Below, piece after piece: positions 49,791 to 63,463 of a DNA stretch of 64,000 nt. A model generated the notes under the pieces. That model was not told the DNA's origin, did not search any database, and saw only the letters and a program-made list of their open reading frames with translations. Source of the stretch: Centropus unirufus (taxonomy: Eukaryota; Chordata; Aves; Cuculiformes; Centropidae). The stretch is from contig VYZI01000040.1 in the NCBI GenBank assembly GCA_013397695.1, forward strand, positions 62,001-126,000, given 5' to 3'. The translations under genes and the position numbers were made by a program. Every line of letters starts with the position of its first letter. Position 1 is the first letter of the stretch.

Positions 49791-52700
49791 AAGAGGCTTC
49801 ACAATATTTTTTTAAAAATGCCTATATGCTTAATGCATTAACTTTATGTATATATATTTATGCATAAAGTGGAACTACTTGCAGTATTTGTAGTATTGCT
49901 GCAAGAGCTGGCTTAAAGCACATTAAAATAAACAGGTTGAGGCATTTTTTCTCAATTCCAGACAGCATTTTGCAGAATCAGACAGAGTACAACTACAGGC
50001 GATATCTTTGTAGTTGTTTCTAATCATAAAGAACATTTTAGATTTAATATTTAGAAAGTATCTGTTGGCATAATGACAAGAGAAAATTAGAAATGGTCTT
50101 CAAAAAAATGTGAAAGTTTTGAGGAATCTCAACAGGGGATTGTAATGGTCAATGGTGATGTAAGTTTCGTCAAATACATGTGGATGGGCAAAATGTACAG
50201 TTAGAGATACCTATTGTAATGAGTAATTATATTTATCCAAAGATACAGAGATATAAAGAAAATAAAACTCTTTTTGAGGACAGAAAGCATCTCTGCTCTG
50301 AAAACACCAGGGTGACTAGGTACCAGAAACTTCATTGAAAATGATAACTTGTTTATTTTATTGATGCTACCTCAATGGGATGTGATATCTACTAGTCCAG
50401 AATTTATCCCTTTCCTTGGGTTGTAGTAACTTGGCAGCATACTGCAACACCATGCCCCACCACAGAAGATAAAATATAACACATGGTACATGGCAGTGCC
50501 TGAGTAAAGATAAAGGGACTGATGAGTATTGGAAATGCCCCCCCTGTGCATGCAAGAAAAGCTTGTCCAGGGGGATACAGTTACTTCATGGCTCACCCAC
50601 TAAAGGTCAAAATCTTTACATTTTTCTTTCATTTGGTCTTGTATAACCTGTTTGTTGGGAAAAAGTTTGCTGTGAGAAATGTAATTATCAATAGGCAGCA
50701 TTGAAATATTGTATAAAGGCATCCTGACCAGGCTTATTTCTTTATCTTAAATTGAACACAAACAAAAAAAAAGGCAGAATAGCATCTCTGCTGAGGTAAA
50801 GAACTGAAACCGCTCTGAAGATTAAACAGCATCTGAGATAATAAACTGAGATGTTGCAACTCAGGAAAGATTCAGATGGCTGTTAAAGGGCAGCAAGCTC
50901 ATGATTTCAACTGATCATTTTAACAGAAGGCCAGCAGCAAACAGGTTGACAACTTCACAAATTCGTGTTACAACGGGTTGTATAACAATGGGTTATGTAT
51001 GATGTCCACAGGAGGGCAGAGAGATCATAACATGTTACATCCTGTTGACATCATCCGAGCTCCATGACTATATTAAATTCAAATTTGTTAATGTGAAACA
51101 TCAGAAGATTTTGCAAGCTGTTTAGATTTTCCTGTGTTATTAATATTATTTGGTTCCAGTCTTATCTTGATGGGATCAATATAAAATGATACTCTCTTGT
51201 TCCATTTAATTTATACACATCAGAAAACTAATTTTTGTACTTCCAATCAGAAAGCAAGTTAAAGTGATCACATTAGAGTTAATGAATTCTACGACTTTGT
51301 ACAGTCAAAATAGCTTAGCTAGTTCTGTAATAGCTTAGAAAATAATTTTTCTTGTACTTGAAACTGAAATGGAGAAAGGTTATCTGTTGAACATTTGCTG
51401 TCATTTCAGATTGTAGTCTGCAAAAAATGCTCATTAAAGCAGAGGGTCATATTTATAGTGTCAGATAGATGTTACATTTCCTTTACTTGTAAACAGTAAT
51501 GCACTGTTGATGGCTACTAAAGTACAAATCTGACAGCTGCCAGAAAGGGACAAGGCAACCACACACTAACAAGATTTTTACTTGTTCAGTATTTTGTTGA
51601 AGACTTAAAGAAAATGAACATCCCAGGGAACAAAGTTGTTGGGCTGTGATTGAGACAAAGTGTTTACAGTTTCTCATATATTGACTTGGCTTTACATGAA
51701 TGCACAGTGAGTTTCTAAATCGATTTACAGTACTGAAAACATACTCATATGGTTAGAAAGTGTGCACAAGTGACATTATATTCATAGTGGGTATCACATC
51801 AAAAGGGGGGTAAATTTGAAAATACAACAGCCTTCAGAAAGGAAAGCCAGAGTACACCATGCAACAATGCAAGCATAAGCAATATTATTTAGCTTTCCCT
51901 AAACTGTTTTATTTTAGATTCTTATTAACAATATTGCAAAGACAATCAATCTTGTCTAGCTTGCTGCATTTGAATCAGAAACTCCCATTAAATCCACCAG
52001 AACTACTACAAGAGATGGCTGAGACTTATATATACAAACAAGTCAGTTTTATTCAGAATAATTGATTATAAAAGTTCGTGCCTTAAAAAAGGTTCAGTAG
52101 TGGCTGATCCACCCCTGGCCATGCAGCATTCTTCACTGACTTTGCTTTTAAAAGACTTGTACTCTGCCAATAGGATGGGGGTGGGAGGAACAACAGTCAT
52201 TCCCATTTCTCCCCACATTCAGTGCCATTCCCACATTTAGCTTTATTCTGTCAGTGGATAATATTTTGTGAGCTGCAAGATAACCATGAATGTCAACAAT
52301 ATTGTCTTAAAGCCACTTATGTCTAATTTTATCCAGAGGGAGAAAAATATTCTTCGATCTATGAAAAAAAACTCTGCTTACAGAAAATAAAAATCCACCC
52401 ATCCCCACCGCCCAAAAAAAAGCAGTATAATACTCGAGAAATAAGCAGATGTGGTACAGTGTCATTTCCTAAGTTGACAGAGACTGTAAGTTTGTAGCTT
52501 GGGTTGTAGATGGTCTGAGTGGGGGGCTTTGGTTCCTTTCCAGATCATCCTCTTCTGAACATAGCAACTGACATCTAGTCCTGCAGACAAAGCATAGGGC
52601 TTTCCTCAGAAAAAAACCAAAACATTTTCCTCCAAGACATCATCTTCTCGGCAGTTTCATTACTTCTCAGGAAAATTTTACTCTGATTATTGGTGCCAGA

Positions 52701-55395
52701 CACACGATGGTGTTTGAAGCTGTGGGCCTTTGTATCCCCTCCATACTATACTTCCTTACAAGGCAAGAAAAACTCTGGATATTAGCAAACCATACACTAG
52801 GGCCATGGTTGTTGATTGTGAAAATGAATGTAAGACAACTGAAATACAAACTCTCTTTTGCAAGTTCAGCTTTGTGTATGGCAATGTCAATGACTTATGC
52901 CATAAAGACACATTCTAGATCTCAGATTGACTGATGAAATGATGAAGCAAGTGCTTCAAATGTAGTTACAGTTGTGTAGACTATGTGCTCAAAGGTTTTC
53001 CTTTGAGAGGATACTGCTAAAACATTTTTCTTTATATCAAACATATCTTTTCTTGCTGCTATTTACATTATGTCTCTTAGAATCTTGAGGTTGGAAATAG
53101 CTGAATTTTCTGTATTTTTGTCTTATTTGTATGTGAATTAACTAGCGTGTCATAAAACCTGTGTTATTGCCAATTGATTAGTTAGCTCTTCCATTTTTGC
53201 CATGGAAAAAAGAGTGGTAGATGGAGAAAAATAAAGGAACATGTGTTTTGAAGAAAAACACAGGATGTGAATGTTTAAATAGAAGGAAAAAGGATTATGC
53301 CTGAAGTTTACCAGCCTTCACAGTGTCCTTCTAATAGGCAAATGAGATATAAATCTCTTTTTTTTACTATTGGCTCTTTCTTTCCAGAACTTAAGGGGTA
53401 TGTGATTATGAGCACTTAATTGTACCGTTCTTTATTTTGTGAGGCATTTTATTGAATCAAATAATACATCTGCAGTCATTCTAGTTATGGGATTACATAT
53501 TAAAGGATCTGAAAATTTAGCATCCACACTATAATTTCTCTAAGAATTTAGTATTCTTCTTTTCTCTGCATTCAGATATATTCCAATCATGTGCTAATTC
53601 AAAGCTGAGGTCATTTTGCAATGGTCATAAATAAATACAAAATCCAAGGAACTGACAGCCCATTTTTAATCAATTTCTAATATTCTTGTCCTAGTGGTAC
53701 AGGAAAGATTACAACATGATTTTAAAAAGATCCATGTAAATCCATGGCATATTAGGAAGTGGGTGAGAAATGCCTTTATAATTTACTGCTGCTCTTCAAA
53801 GATATTGCCTTCCTGACAGCTGAAAAAAAAATACACAAACATCAGGGGAAGGAAAATAATAGACTTTCATGATCTTTTTATCAGGTAATTTTATTTCGCG
53901 TATTGTGGGGGTATTTACATGGTCTCTTAGAATTTTGAAATTAGTAGGTTTTGTCCCCCAGTCTTATTCTTTCCAAGGGGAAAAAAAAAATCCAAATTCC
54001 TTAACCTTTGCAAATGATTTATAGTAAATCTGCTGCACAGAGTTTATTGTTCAGACTCAGTTTCATTTGTCTTGCCTTACACTGCACTTTCTGTAAGGCA
54101 ATAACACAGTTTTCTTTGGCTGATTTATACTAGTAACATAATTATGAAATTCTAACTCTGTATCCTGCATTCCTATCTCAGACTGTGCCACAAAAAAAAC
54201 CAAAACCAAAGGTCCCTTTGAAGCAAAAAGAAAGGAAGGTAACCCAAAACCAAGGCTATTTCCTCAATGTTTGGGAGTTTTTTACACCAGTTCATGAGAA
54301 TCCCTGCAAATATATTTTAGGGTCCAACCAAAGGTCATGGAGAAGAAAGGGTTGGAAGGTGACACAGCAACTGTGAAAAGTGTCTCACCTCTGAGCTACA
54401 TGGAAAGACAAAGTCAGTGCGGTCTCCACGACAGTAGTAGACCTGCTTTTGTAATGGGCAGTTGAATGTTTCATGGATTTTTCCAAGAAAAACTTACTTC
54501 TATGTGATGTCCGAAGGGTATGTTTTACTCAAATGGTTCAATGATTGGCAGAGACACTAAGTCCCATCTTCCATATTCCATCTGCCTTAGCAGCTCTGCT
54601 GCTCAAAGAAATCAGAAGACTAAGCTAGTTAAACAATTTTTTTCAGGGGATCTCACCATAAACCATGTTAATGATGGCTAAAAATGCAAGAAGGAGTTGA
54701 AGAAGGAAAATATAACCAATATCTTAATTAGGTGAAAAACCTTCATGAAATACAACAAAATAAAGAAAATCAAAACACAATAGATACTGTGTTTTTTATT
54801 AGGGAGAGGAGAAGATAAAAGAAAGAAATAGCCTGACTAATTGTGAAAAATATAGTCATATAAAAAAATACAGAGGAAGAAGTGACAGATATGTGAAGCA
54901 GATCATGGTTTTTATAATCAGTTTTAAGAACTGAATAAGACTGCAGTAAAAACACTTGCATGCTGGATCAAATCTCAAAGAAGAGTAAGAGAGCTTTATT
55001 TCCATTACTAGTAATCATATAGGAAAGAATTGACACAAATAAAGAGCAGTTAGATAGAAAGCCAAGAATGACTAGAAGAGAGCTATGGAGGCTTATTACT
55101 ACAGGTCAACCATGTAAAAAATATGAGTCCAAACACACGGAGAATTCTTTTTCTAGAAGAACTGGTGAGCAAATAATGAAACACAAACATTCACAATTAT
55201 TTCATTTATGTGCTGATTAAATTTCCCAATTTGATTATTCACATATGCCCCTCCTCATTTGAGCTGTTCTTTGGAAAACGTAGATATGGCACGAAATATT
55301 TGTAGAATATTGCCCCAGTAAGAGATGTGTATATATATACTTCTACATTTATTGATTTTATTTGTGTATTATGTTGAATTGCTAAAATAAGTGAA
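49791..55395. other. Unique AT-rich non-coding DNA
   Basis: No gene, RNA gene or identifiable transposon is seen. A-runs occur near 50764, 52414 and 53981. All open frames are at most 75 codons. Confidence 0.6.
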
Positions 55396-55459
55396 GGCCT
55401 GGTGTCACAAGTGGCATTTTGATTTTTTTGATCGTGGTCAGTCTACATGACACCAGGCC
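55396..55459. repeat. 12-bp inverted repeat with 40-nt spacer
   Basis: GGCCTGGTGTCA (55396-55407) and TGACACCAGGCC (55448-55459) are exact reverse complements. The pair sits at or just before the 5' limit of the CR1 remnant that follows. Confidence 0.85.
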
Positions 55460-56595
55460 AGCTGGTAACACACAGGGCACACCTGTCAGAGAGAAGGGGA
55501 TCTCTGTGTAGGATTTAGCAAGGTTTATTGTAAGATTTTTAAACTATATTTGAGGCTTGAAAGGGATAAACCCAGACTGACATGAGAAAAGCCTGGGAGA
55601 AACACCCCAATATTTGAGGATGAGAAAAAGATGAGGTGCGTGATGCTTTCTTTGTCTCAGTCTTTAACAGTCAGACCAGTTGTTCTCTGGATACCCAGCT
55701 GCCGTAGCTGGAAGACAGAGGTGAAGAGCAGAACATAGTCACTGTAATCCAAGGGGAAATGGTTCACGACCTGCAACACCACCTAGACACATATAAATAT
55801 ATGAAGTTGGATGGGTACTAAGAGTAGTAAGGGAGATGGCCAATGTGCTCACCAAGACACTTTCCATAATTTCTCACCCCTCCTGGCTAACCTAGCAGGT
55901 TCCAGTTTACTGGAAGTTAGCAAATGTGACATTCATTTGCAAGGAGGATCCAGGAAACAGCAGGTCTGTCTGTCATTCTGACTTCGGAAGCCAAAGAAAT
56001 TTATGGAGCAGATCATATTGATCTCTATCACGCAGCACATTGAGGACAAGGAGTTGAATCAGGCATGGTCAGCAGTTTACTAAAGGCAGGTCCTGACTAA
56101 TTAACTTGGTCTGCTTCTATAACCAGGTAAGTAAGTGGATGAGGGAGAGTCTGTGGATGTTGTCTACCTAGACTTTAGTAAAGACTTTATCTAAGACTTT
56201 CTCATCATTTTCCACAACATTCTCCTGGAAAATCTGGCTGCTCATGCCTTGGATGGACATACTCTTTGCTTGGTGAAAAACTGACTGAATGACAGGGTCC
56301 AAAGGATTGTGGTGAATGGGATTAAATCCAGTTGTCAGTCCACCACAAGCAGTGCTCCCCAGAGATCAGTACTGGGACCAGTTCTGTTTAATAGCTATAT
56401 CAATAATCTGGATTAATGAGGGGACTGAGTGCACCCTCCATAAATTTGCAGATGACACCGACTTAGATGGGAGTGTTTATCTGCTTGAGTGTAGAAAGAA
56501 ACTGCAGAGGGATCTGAACAGACTGGATCAAAACATATGATACCTGAAAGCAACTGCTTTGAGGAACAGGCACATACCCTTTGCACTTTAAAGTC
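55440..56595 (+). pseudogene. CR1 LINE ORF2 remnant (reverse-transcriptase region)
   Basis: This is the longest transposon remnant in the window. In intact CR1, ORF2 encodes an endonuclease and reverse transcriptase used for target-primed retrotransposition. The DNA follows avian CR1 coding text in order: a TCTTTAACAGTCAGACCAG block, ACACTTTCCATAATTT, CAGTTTACTGGAAGTTAGCA, GTCTACCTAGACTTTAGTAA, and AAATTTGCAGATGACACC. Translation shows a Leu-Asp-Phe-Ser-Lys motif (about 56168-56182), Pro-Gln-x-Ser-Val-Leu-Gly-Pro (56357-56380) and the catalytic Phe-Ala-Asp-Asp-Thr (56445-56459). The first two are in one frame, while the Asp-Asp motif is in another, so at least one frameshift lies between 56380 and 56445. 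An in-frame TAA lies at 56192-56194. The copy is inactive. The 5' limit is uncertain, and similarity fades after about 56590. Confidence 0.93.
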
Positions 56596-58828
56596 AGGGC
56601 TGAGAGATATCTGGAAGGATTGGAAGACATGAAGGTTGTCCATCTGTTTTAATAGATATAATAATACTGTGCACATACTGCTGTCCTCTCATAGTGTAAA
56701 AATATTGTGAGGCTGGAGAAGTGAAAAGATTTAAAACCCCACATCTTTAAGTTTTCACATAATAGAGTCAAAATGTTATAAATTTATGAATAAATCTGTT
56801 CTGGCACAAGGAAAATGTTAGGAAAAAAAAAAAAAGCAAGCCAGCCAAGAGAACAATGAGTCTCAGATACTTTGATAAAAGACTTTTCTCACAGAATTTG
56901 TACTGCAAATTTGCAAACATAAGAGATGTGGGTAGCCCAGATAAGCCTTTTGCATTTTAGGTACTGAACCATACAGGTTTGCCCTAAACTTTTGAAGCAT
57001 CCAACAGTTTCTCTAGTTATGAGTGTAGTGTTAATATCAAATTTATACAGCAGAGCTATTAAGGTGTTATTCAGACACTTATATTTTTCTTCAAAAATGC
57101 CATTTCAGCAGAATGTAAAGCGGATTTCAGATAAACTTTCAGCTCTAAGTATTTTTTTGAGCAAAAGCAATTCTTTAGAAAAGAAAAGGAGGTTTACCCT
57201 TTCATGTCAGAATAGCCACCATTAAGTCATTAGGATTTCAATCTTTCGGATAGGAATTTTTATTTTTTTTTTACTCCAGCTCAGATTGACCAAGGATAAA
57301 ACCTGAGCCCAGCCCTTGCTGTTCTTGCCTTGGTCTTCTTCAGTTAATACTGTTTCATTTTTCTTTAAATAAATACACAGAGTCCCAACTGAACCACATT
57401 AAGTGCAAAATGGTCTTGATATTTTTTTACAGGAAAATTTATAAGGCATAATCTTACAGTGTGCAGAAATTCCCCTACTCCCTGCCCCCACTTCCCACCC
57501 TGATTTAGGTTTCTAAGCAATGAAAACATTGGCACTGTAGTGCTCACTTGTGGTATCAAACTGCTGTAGCATTCTCTACTGGATTCACTGTAGCACAAGA
57601 TGTTTTTTGCTCACTTCTGGATGGCTTTCTCCTTATCGTTCAGTTTGCTTTGGATCTAACAATGAAATAAGGAAGTGTTCCCATAGCCAGGACTTTAGAG
57701 CTCTTGGCAGTTAAGGAACTGAAGTACTCAGAGATGTCATCCCTTTGTTTCTCCTTCAATTTTTAGTCCACTAGGATGGGATCCCCTTGCTGTTTTCAAG
57801 GTAGTACTCAACCTACCGACAGATATCAGATTACTGCATCTCAACTTTAGGCTAATTATTTACTGTAGTCAGTACAGAAACTCAGATTCTACTAGGGTGT
57901 GAATCATCTCAAAAGCTATTGCGTAATAACAGGCAATGCCCTCTGAAGGCAAATTATCTCACTTCATTCACCATGAGGATAGTTTATACACCCTTCTTAG
58001 ACTGCGTTTTTACATTATAGAAATAAATATATCACACTTTTTTTTTGTTTCTGCTTTCAAAACAAACAATAGGCATAGTGACACATTCCTACATCCACAG
58101 TCTTGTAGGGATAAATACATTACAAGAATGGGAGAAACCAAATGGTAATTACTGACATTAGAAGACTCATGTTTTTAAACAGGTTCATTTATGAACTTTG
58201 GCAATACTGACTCCAGCACAGCACTACAACTTCAGGTCTGCCAAGACAGGGGCAATCATAAAACTATCAGATAGAAAAGAATGAAGAATTAGTTACTGAA
58301 ATGTTTCTCCTTACTTCAGCTTAATGGCTAAAAGGTAATATACCTCCACCTGTCTTACAAGTTTTCTTTTTTAAGGAAAAAAAAAGGGACTGTATACTTC
58401 AGCATTGTCATGCTTCAGGCTTCAAAAAAAAGGAAAAGAAAAAAGGGGGAATAGATGTTGGGGCTCAGTGGTTAAAAGGTTCACTAGTTGCAAAACTGTT
58501 GAGAGTCTTCAAGACCAGCAGAAATGTTTGATCGAGTACTACTGGAGTTTTAAATACTAGTTTCTCATATCACTTGTTTAAGCTTAGTATGTAACAATAA
58601 AATTCTACGTACAGGAGAAATCTCCATATTTTCAGAAGTAAGTTATAATGTTATGCAACATTTTTTTTTCTCACTTTTATATATCCTAAGCAAGAATGAC
58701 TAAACACATTCCTTTGTGGGACAGAGTTCTTCAGACTGTATCCATTCAAATGATAAAACCCTTTCATTCCAGTGAACTTTCTGTTTCAGATTCATTGCCT
58801 CCACTAAATTGTCCCCCCATGTCTGAGT
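56596..58828. other. Non-coding DNA after the CR1 remnant
   Basis: No gene is seen. The first ~100 bp could be further decayed CR1. An A-run of 13 lies near 56822-56834, too far from the CR1 body to be its tail (CR1 lacks poly-A). A purine-rich A/G tract lies at about 58424-58450. Confidence 0.55.
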
Positions 58829-59104
58829 TTATTCAAGATCCATTCCCTTGCAAGATAGCCCCAAGCCACCAAAACAGGTCAGCGCATTGGAAAATAAATC
58901 CATTGCTAGTTCTTCAAACACATTTGTCTCCTTAGCCCTGGAACAGTTCTTATCCAAATCAATACTGGTATCAGGATAATTAAAATCTGCCATGTTTAAA
59001 GTTTTGGCATTCTTAAAGGCTTCTCTTATCTGTGAAACTGTTTCCTGACAGACTTTTCTTACTGCCCTTGAAAATAATCTCAACACCATAATGTGCTGTT
59101 GCAT
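58829..59104 (-). pseudogene. Possible endonuclease-domain remnant of a non-LTR retrotransposon
   Basis: A 91-codon ATG-started minus-strand frame contains Met-Ala-Asp-Phe-Asn-Tyr-Pro-Asp, encoded at about 58970-58993. The apurinic endonuclease domain of CR1/L2-type elements carries a conserved Gly-Asp-Phe-Asn core, often followed by Tyr/His-Pro-Asp. Here Gly would be replaced by Ala. The preceding Arg/Glu-rich helix-like stretch and the following Ser-Arg-Ala patch fit that domain loosely. No neighbouring endonuclease or reverse-transcriptase motifs were found around it, so the assignment rests on one motif. Alternatives are an unrelated repeat or a chance frame. Confidence 0.35.
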
Positions 59105-60159
59105 TCAAAACCTCCCCAAATTAGCTGAAATATTTTTATAATTATCAATCCTTTTCTTACCTACACCTACAATCATCTCTTTGTTGACCATACCTGTCTC
59201 ATCATTTTAATTTTCTAATTATTTTTCCAATTCAAACAGGATTGTTGTAGCAAATTGTTAAAGTTTCATGAAAATGTGTTTCTGGGTAGGAAATGTGGAC
59301 GTATCTTGTGGATGTATCTTGTTCCATTTGCATAGACAGCAGTTTAACTCTTTTATTGAAATTCTCATTTCCACAGTACAACAGACAAAACAGAATCCTA
59401 CATGAAAAAAACACTGAATGTCTGGGTCCTACTGAAAACTTTGATATTTACTAACTCTAAACAGGTTAAAAGAGGTATTGACTTGTGATTATCCATATGC
59501 CAAAGGTAGATGTCCAATTAACTATCGCACTGACTTGGCATCTTAGTTCTTGTGCAAAGATATTTAACTTTAACTAGTACAATGTCTACTGTCAACAACT
59601 GACATGTCAAGAGCTCCAGCTTTAAGAAGTGAAACAGTCCAAATGCTGGGATTTAGACAGTTTTCCTATAGAACTGTATTTTCTCACATTGTTAATCTAA
59701 AAAATGGCTCAGGTCATTTTCCACATTAGCAGGGAAAAAAGAAAAATCAATACATGATTATAAAATTGTATTTCTTATCTTCTACTGCTTGCACTATCAG
59801 TGAAAAATCTAGTTATCGGAAGCCATCCAACCTTCACAAGGTTACTGTGAATTTGCAGTACAGTAGTTGTATCTGTGCAATTTTTTTATTATAGAAATGC
59901 TGCAGGTACCTTTTAATTTGGTTGTTAGGGGAGACAGGAAGCAATAATTAAGGCTAAAAGATGGGGTATGGAAGCTTTATTAAAGGATATATCAAAGATG
60001 GGAATTTGATCTGAGAATTAGATTATGATTAGAGTTGTTAATGCAGCTGTGCCACTCTTGAGTGACAGAGCAGCAGATGAACTGAACAGGCAATTATAAC
60101 TACAGGAGTCTCCCTAATCTTTACAATCCCAACCTCACAGTCACATCCACTTAAATTAA

Positions 60160-60480
60160 TTTTCATGAAGGCTGCAAATTTACAGCTTCACCAGATTGGA
60201 AATTTGTTTGTTTATTATCCACAGGAAATATTTTTAGGGAAGTAAATAGCACTGAAAGCCATCTTGTCTTTCTGCTTGTCTTTTTAACTTGCAGAATTAA
60301 TAATATGAGATTAAACTGAAGGCTGCTGCCTTTATGAAAACTGATTGATTCTCAGCAGCACCGTGTTATTATGATTATCTGCGGGAAGGTCAAAGGGAAG
60401 GCATGTAAAAGTCATAGCTGATTCATGATTTCCCTATATTAAACAGAAAATAGAAAAGGAGGCTTGTGTTGATCAGTGTT
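60160..60480. promoter_or_regulatory. Candidate conserved non-coding element
   Basis: The stretch packs several developmental-factor-like sites into 320 bp: TTAAATTAATT near the start, TGATTGAT (60342-60349, the PBX-HOX consensus form), ATGATTATCTGC (GATA-like on the reverse strand) and AAGGTCAAAGGGA (60386-60398, nuclear-receptor-like). It contains no repeats or open frames. Conservation cannot be judged from one sequence, so this is only a candidate. Confidence 0.2.
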
Positions 60481-60844
60481 ATAAGTGAAGAATCAGTCTT
60501 CGTTGCATTACTGAAACTGAAATTCCAGGAAAAGGATTTTAAACAACTTTGGACATAGTTATTTAAAGATGTCTGTTGAGGAGAGATAGCAATAGTTCAT
60601 TACTATGCATGCTGAAAACCTATTTTAAGGAGTTCTTTGCTGCACAAAGATTAATTTACCACTACGTTTTTCCTCCTTTACTAGTAATATAAATAATGGT
60701 TGTAGCTTAAATTGGTATATTTTGATAGCCTAGTTTTGAATATACAAAAGAATATGCTTCAAAACTGCTCAGAAACTTATAAATGGAAATCATGAAACAG
60801 TAGTTTTCTGTTCCAGAGTCTCATTTGGAATGTCAGTAATGAAT

Positions 60845-60880
60845 GGAATAAAGTATGAACACGGAATAAAGTATGAACAT
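60845..60880. repeat. 18-bp tandem duplication
   Basis: GGAATAAAGTATGAACAC is followed immediately by the same 18 bases with a final T in place of C. One mismatch in 18 suggests a fairly recent duplication. Confidence 0.97.
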
Positions 60881-63367
60881 TTAGAAACTAGGTGTTGTTT
60901 TTGCAAAATGCCGAATGGATAGCTGTGTCAAGGAAAAATAAAACCTTGAATTGCAAAAGTCAGTGATAGAAAAAAATGTTTCTTCACTGGTTCTCATTCA
61001 AGAAACCTGGAAGATAATTCCAGAAAATTGTCATCTTTGTTACCAACAGCATCTGGCTTTAAGCACGTAAAAACATCCATGCAAGAACAGTCAAGAGAGA
61101 TGTTTAATCTTCCCAAATCCTGAAAGGATAATATTCAGTCATGTCATCTTCATTACTGGCTTGGATTCCTTGAGATGGAAACATGGGCTGGCATGTTGGC
61201 AGGAAGCTACATCATCCAGGAGACAAGGTCATGTACAATACCAGAATTTAGCTGGTATTCAAGGTGAACTCATAAATTTAAAAGCTCATCAGCAATCACA
61301 AAACATATTTACAAGCTCAAAGTTAGATATAATATATTCTCAATTGATTGAAGTGGGGATCTCAAGTTTAGTCTAACATGGTTTCAGTTATATAGCTAGA
61401 AAATAGTGTAAGAGAGCTGATATCTCAGAATTTGTATTTTGCTCATGCATTTATTTTACTAAGAAAATGAAAACTTCAATCAGGTACTATTTTATATTCA
61501 GAAAGAGTACTTTCTTTTAAAGAAAATTACTGAAACCTGTTTTAGAAACAATGTTGATGATACATCCTAATATTTTAGTTAAGTGTCAATATGTTAAGTT
61601 ACTCATATTCTGAGTTGATATGAGATGGGACAAGAGTTACCAGTGAAAGAAAATACTTAAAACATCCGACATGTGAATATTTCCTTCAAAGAAGCCATAT
61701 GAAAGAAAAGTAAATATAAAAATGAAAAATGGTGCTGGAATTTGACAAGCAAAATATATTAACAGTTGGAAGTACTGGAATTCCTTTTGCTATTACATGT
61801 ATTAATTTTTTCCAGAAGATTAATATATTTCAGACTTGAAAATTTTCAAGACTTGAATTTATTTAAGAAATGTTGAAGAATTGCTGTCATGTTTGGTGTA
61901 CTTACTCAGCAAGACAGTTTGCCTTTCTTGATCCGATATTTTCTGGATCAAATCTTCAAGGACAATATCTAGCATATATTTTCCAGATGCTCTGCTTTAA
62001 TAGGAATCTTCAAATTTCTAGTTCTTTTGACTTAGAATCCATGTAGGCTAATAGAAGTCAAAATGGTCAGAAAAATTGATATTTTCATGTAAAATATAAA
62101 ATATAAAATCTTTACCAATTCCTAAATATTTATCTAGTTCTTAAATTTATTTCCTCTTTCAGAAACAGAGATATATTAATCGATGTAAAATAACATTGCA
62201 AAAATCAAATAGCCCCTTCACGCAAGCTGGGTTGGAGGGACCACGCGTGCCCAGTTTTTCAGAGCAAAGTCATTCAGAAGCAATTTTGGTCATTTATTTT
62301 AAACATTAATTTCAGTTATTCATCTTGCCGTTGTTGACTCATAATTTGAGAACAGTCATCATATGCTTAGGTTGCTTAGCCAAATGAAAGTTGGTATGTA
62401 CAAGCATCTGCAAAACAAAGATCTAAAAACCCTCTGCTCCCTTTATTTTATTCTCTCATCACTCTTCCTCAATTTGATTAGCATTGTGCAATTATAACTC
62501 CTCAGTATTTCCTCATATCCGAATAGTAGTTGATTAATCTTGATGATAATGGATCCAGAACTGGATTTAAGAACTTAATATATGAAGTATTTTATTCAAG
62601 AGGTTATGACTGATCTTCTTAAACATCCTTGACTTATTTGGTAATTATACTATTTATAGGAGGTGAGTACTTACCAGCTGTTTCTATTAAAAAGTGTGAA
62701 GTAGATGAGTAAGATTTTGTTCCTTCAGAAAGTATTGAATATTTCAGGTCTGAAGGTGATAAGTTTTGTGCTGGAACATATCTTACTTGTTTAATGATAA
62801 GAAACAATATTGTTTAGATGGCTGGAATTTATGTTTCAGCAACAGAAGAGAAAGATGCAACAGCCCTTCCCTGATTTAGAGGATTGCTATGTGAGGAATT
62901 GTCATTATAGATACTGCATCTATTTATTAGTGTCTCAGTGGATGTGGTACAAATACAGGGTAAGGGATTTACCTTGCTAGTGTTCTCAAGCTGCCATGAG
63001 CAGGAAGCATGTAAAAGTCAGTTGTCCTTTGAGCATTTTAACATGATTAATGAATCCTTTGTAAGAAGGGAGAAGGATCTTAAAGTGGCTGAGAAATCTG
63101 ATCCAGACACCATATGTATTTTTGTGCATTTGTAGGCTGGTATTGTTCAGTCTTTTCTCTTATTCCTTCTCTTTTTAAAAAGTACAGTTTTTCACTTAGG
63201 AAGTCTGCAAGGCCTGATTCACAGTGCATGAATAACAATGGGAAATGCACACTGGTAAACTGGTAGCTCAATTCAGGATGTACAAAAATATATATCTGGA
63301 AACAATTTCATCACTTGTCATGCATGACATTTCTAGAGTTTGGGATTTTTTTTTAATGGATAGCATT

Positions 63368-63463
63368 AAAATGAAATAAAATTAAATATAAATAAATATA
63401 AATAAAGACATGATATAGAATGAAATTTAAATGAAATAATATAAAAAGAAATAAAACTGAAAG
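63368..63463. repeat. AT-rich minisatellite-like tract
   Basis: Imperfect units of the AAATATAAAT and GAAATAAAA kind repeat over about 95 bp. Confidence 0.85.

Noticed and set aside
53080..53104. GAGGTTGGAAATAG as another CR1 3' end
   Set aside because: Only about ten bases resemble CR1, and neither flank continues the match.
63316..63329. 14-bp perfect palindrome
   Set aside because: Several of this length are expected by chance.
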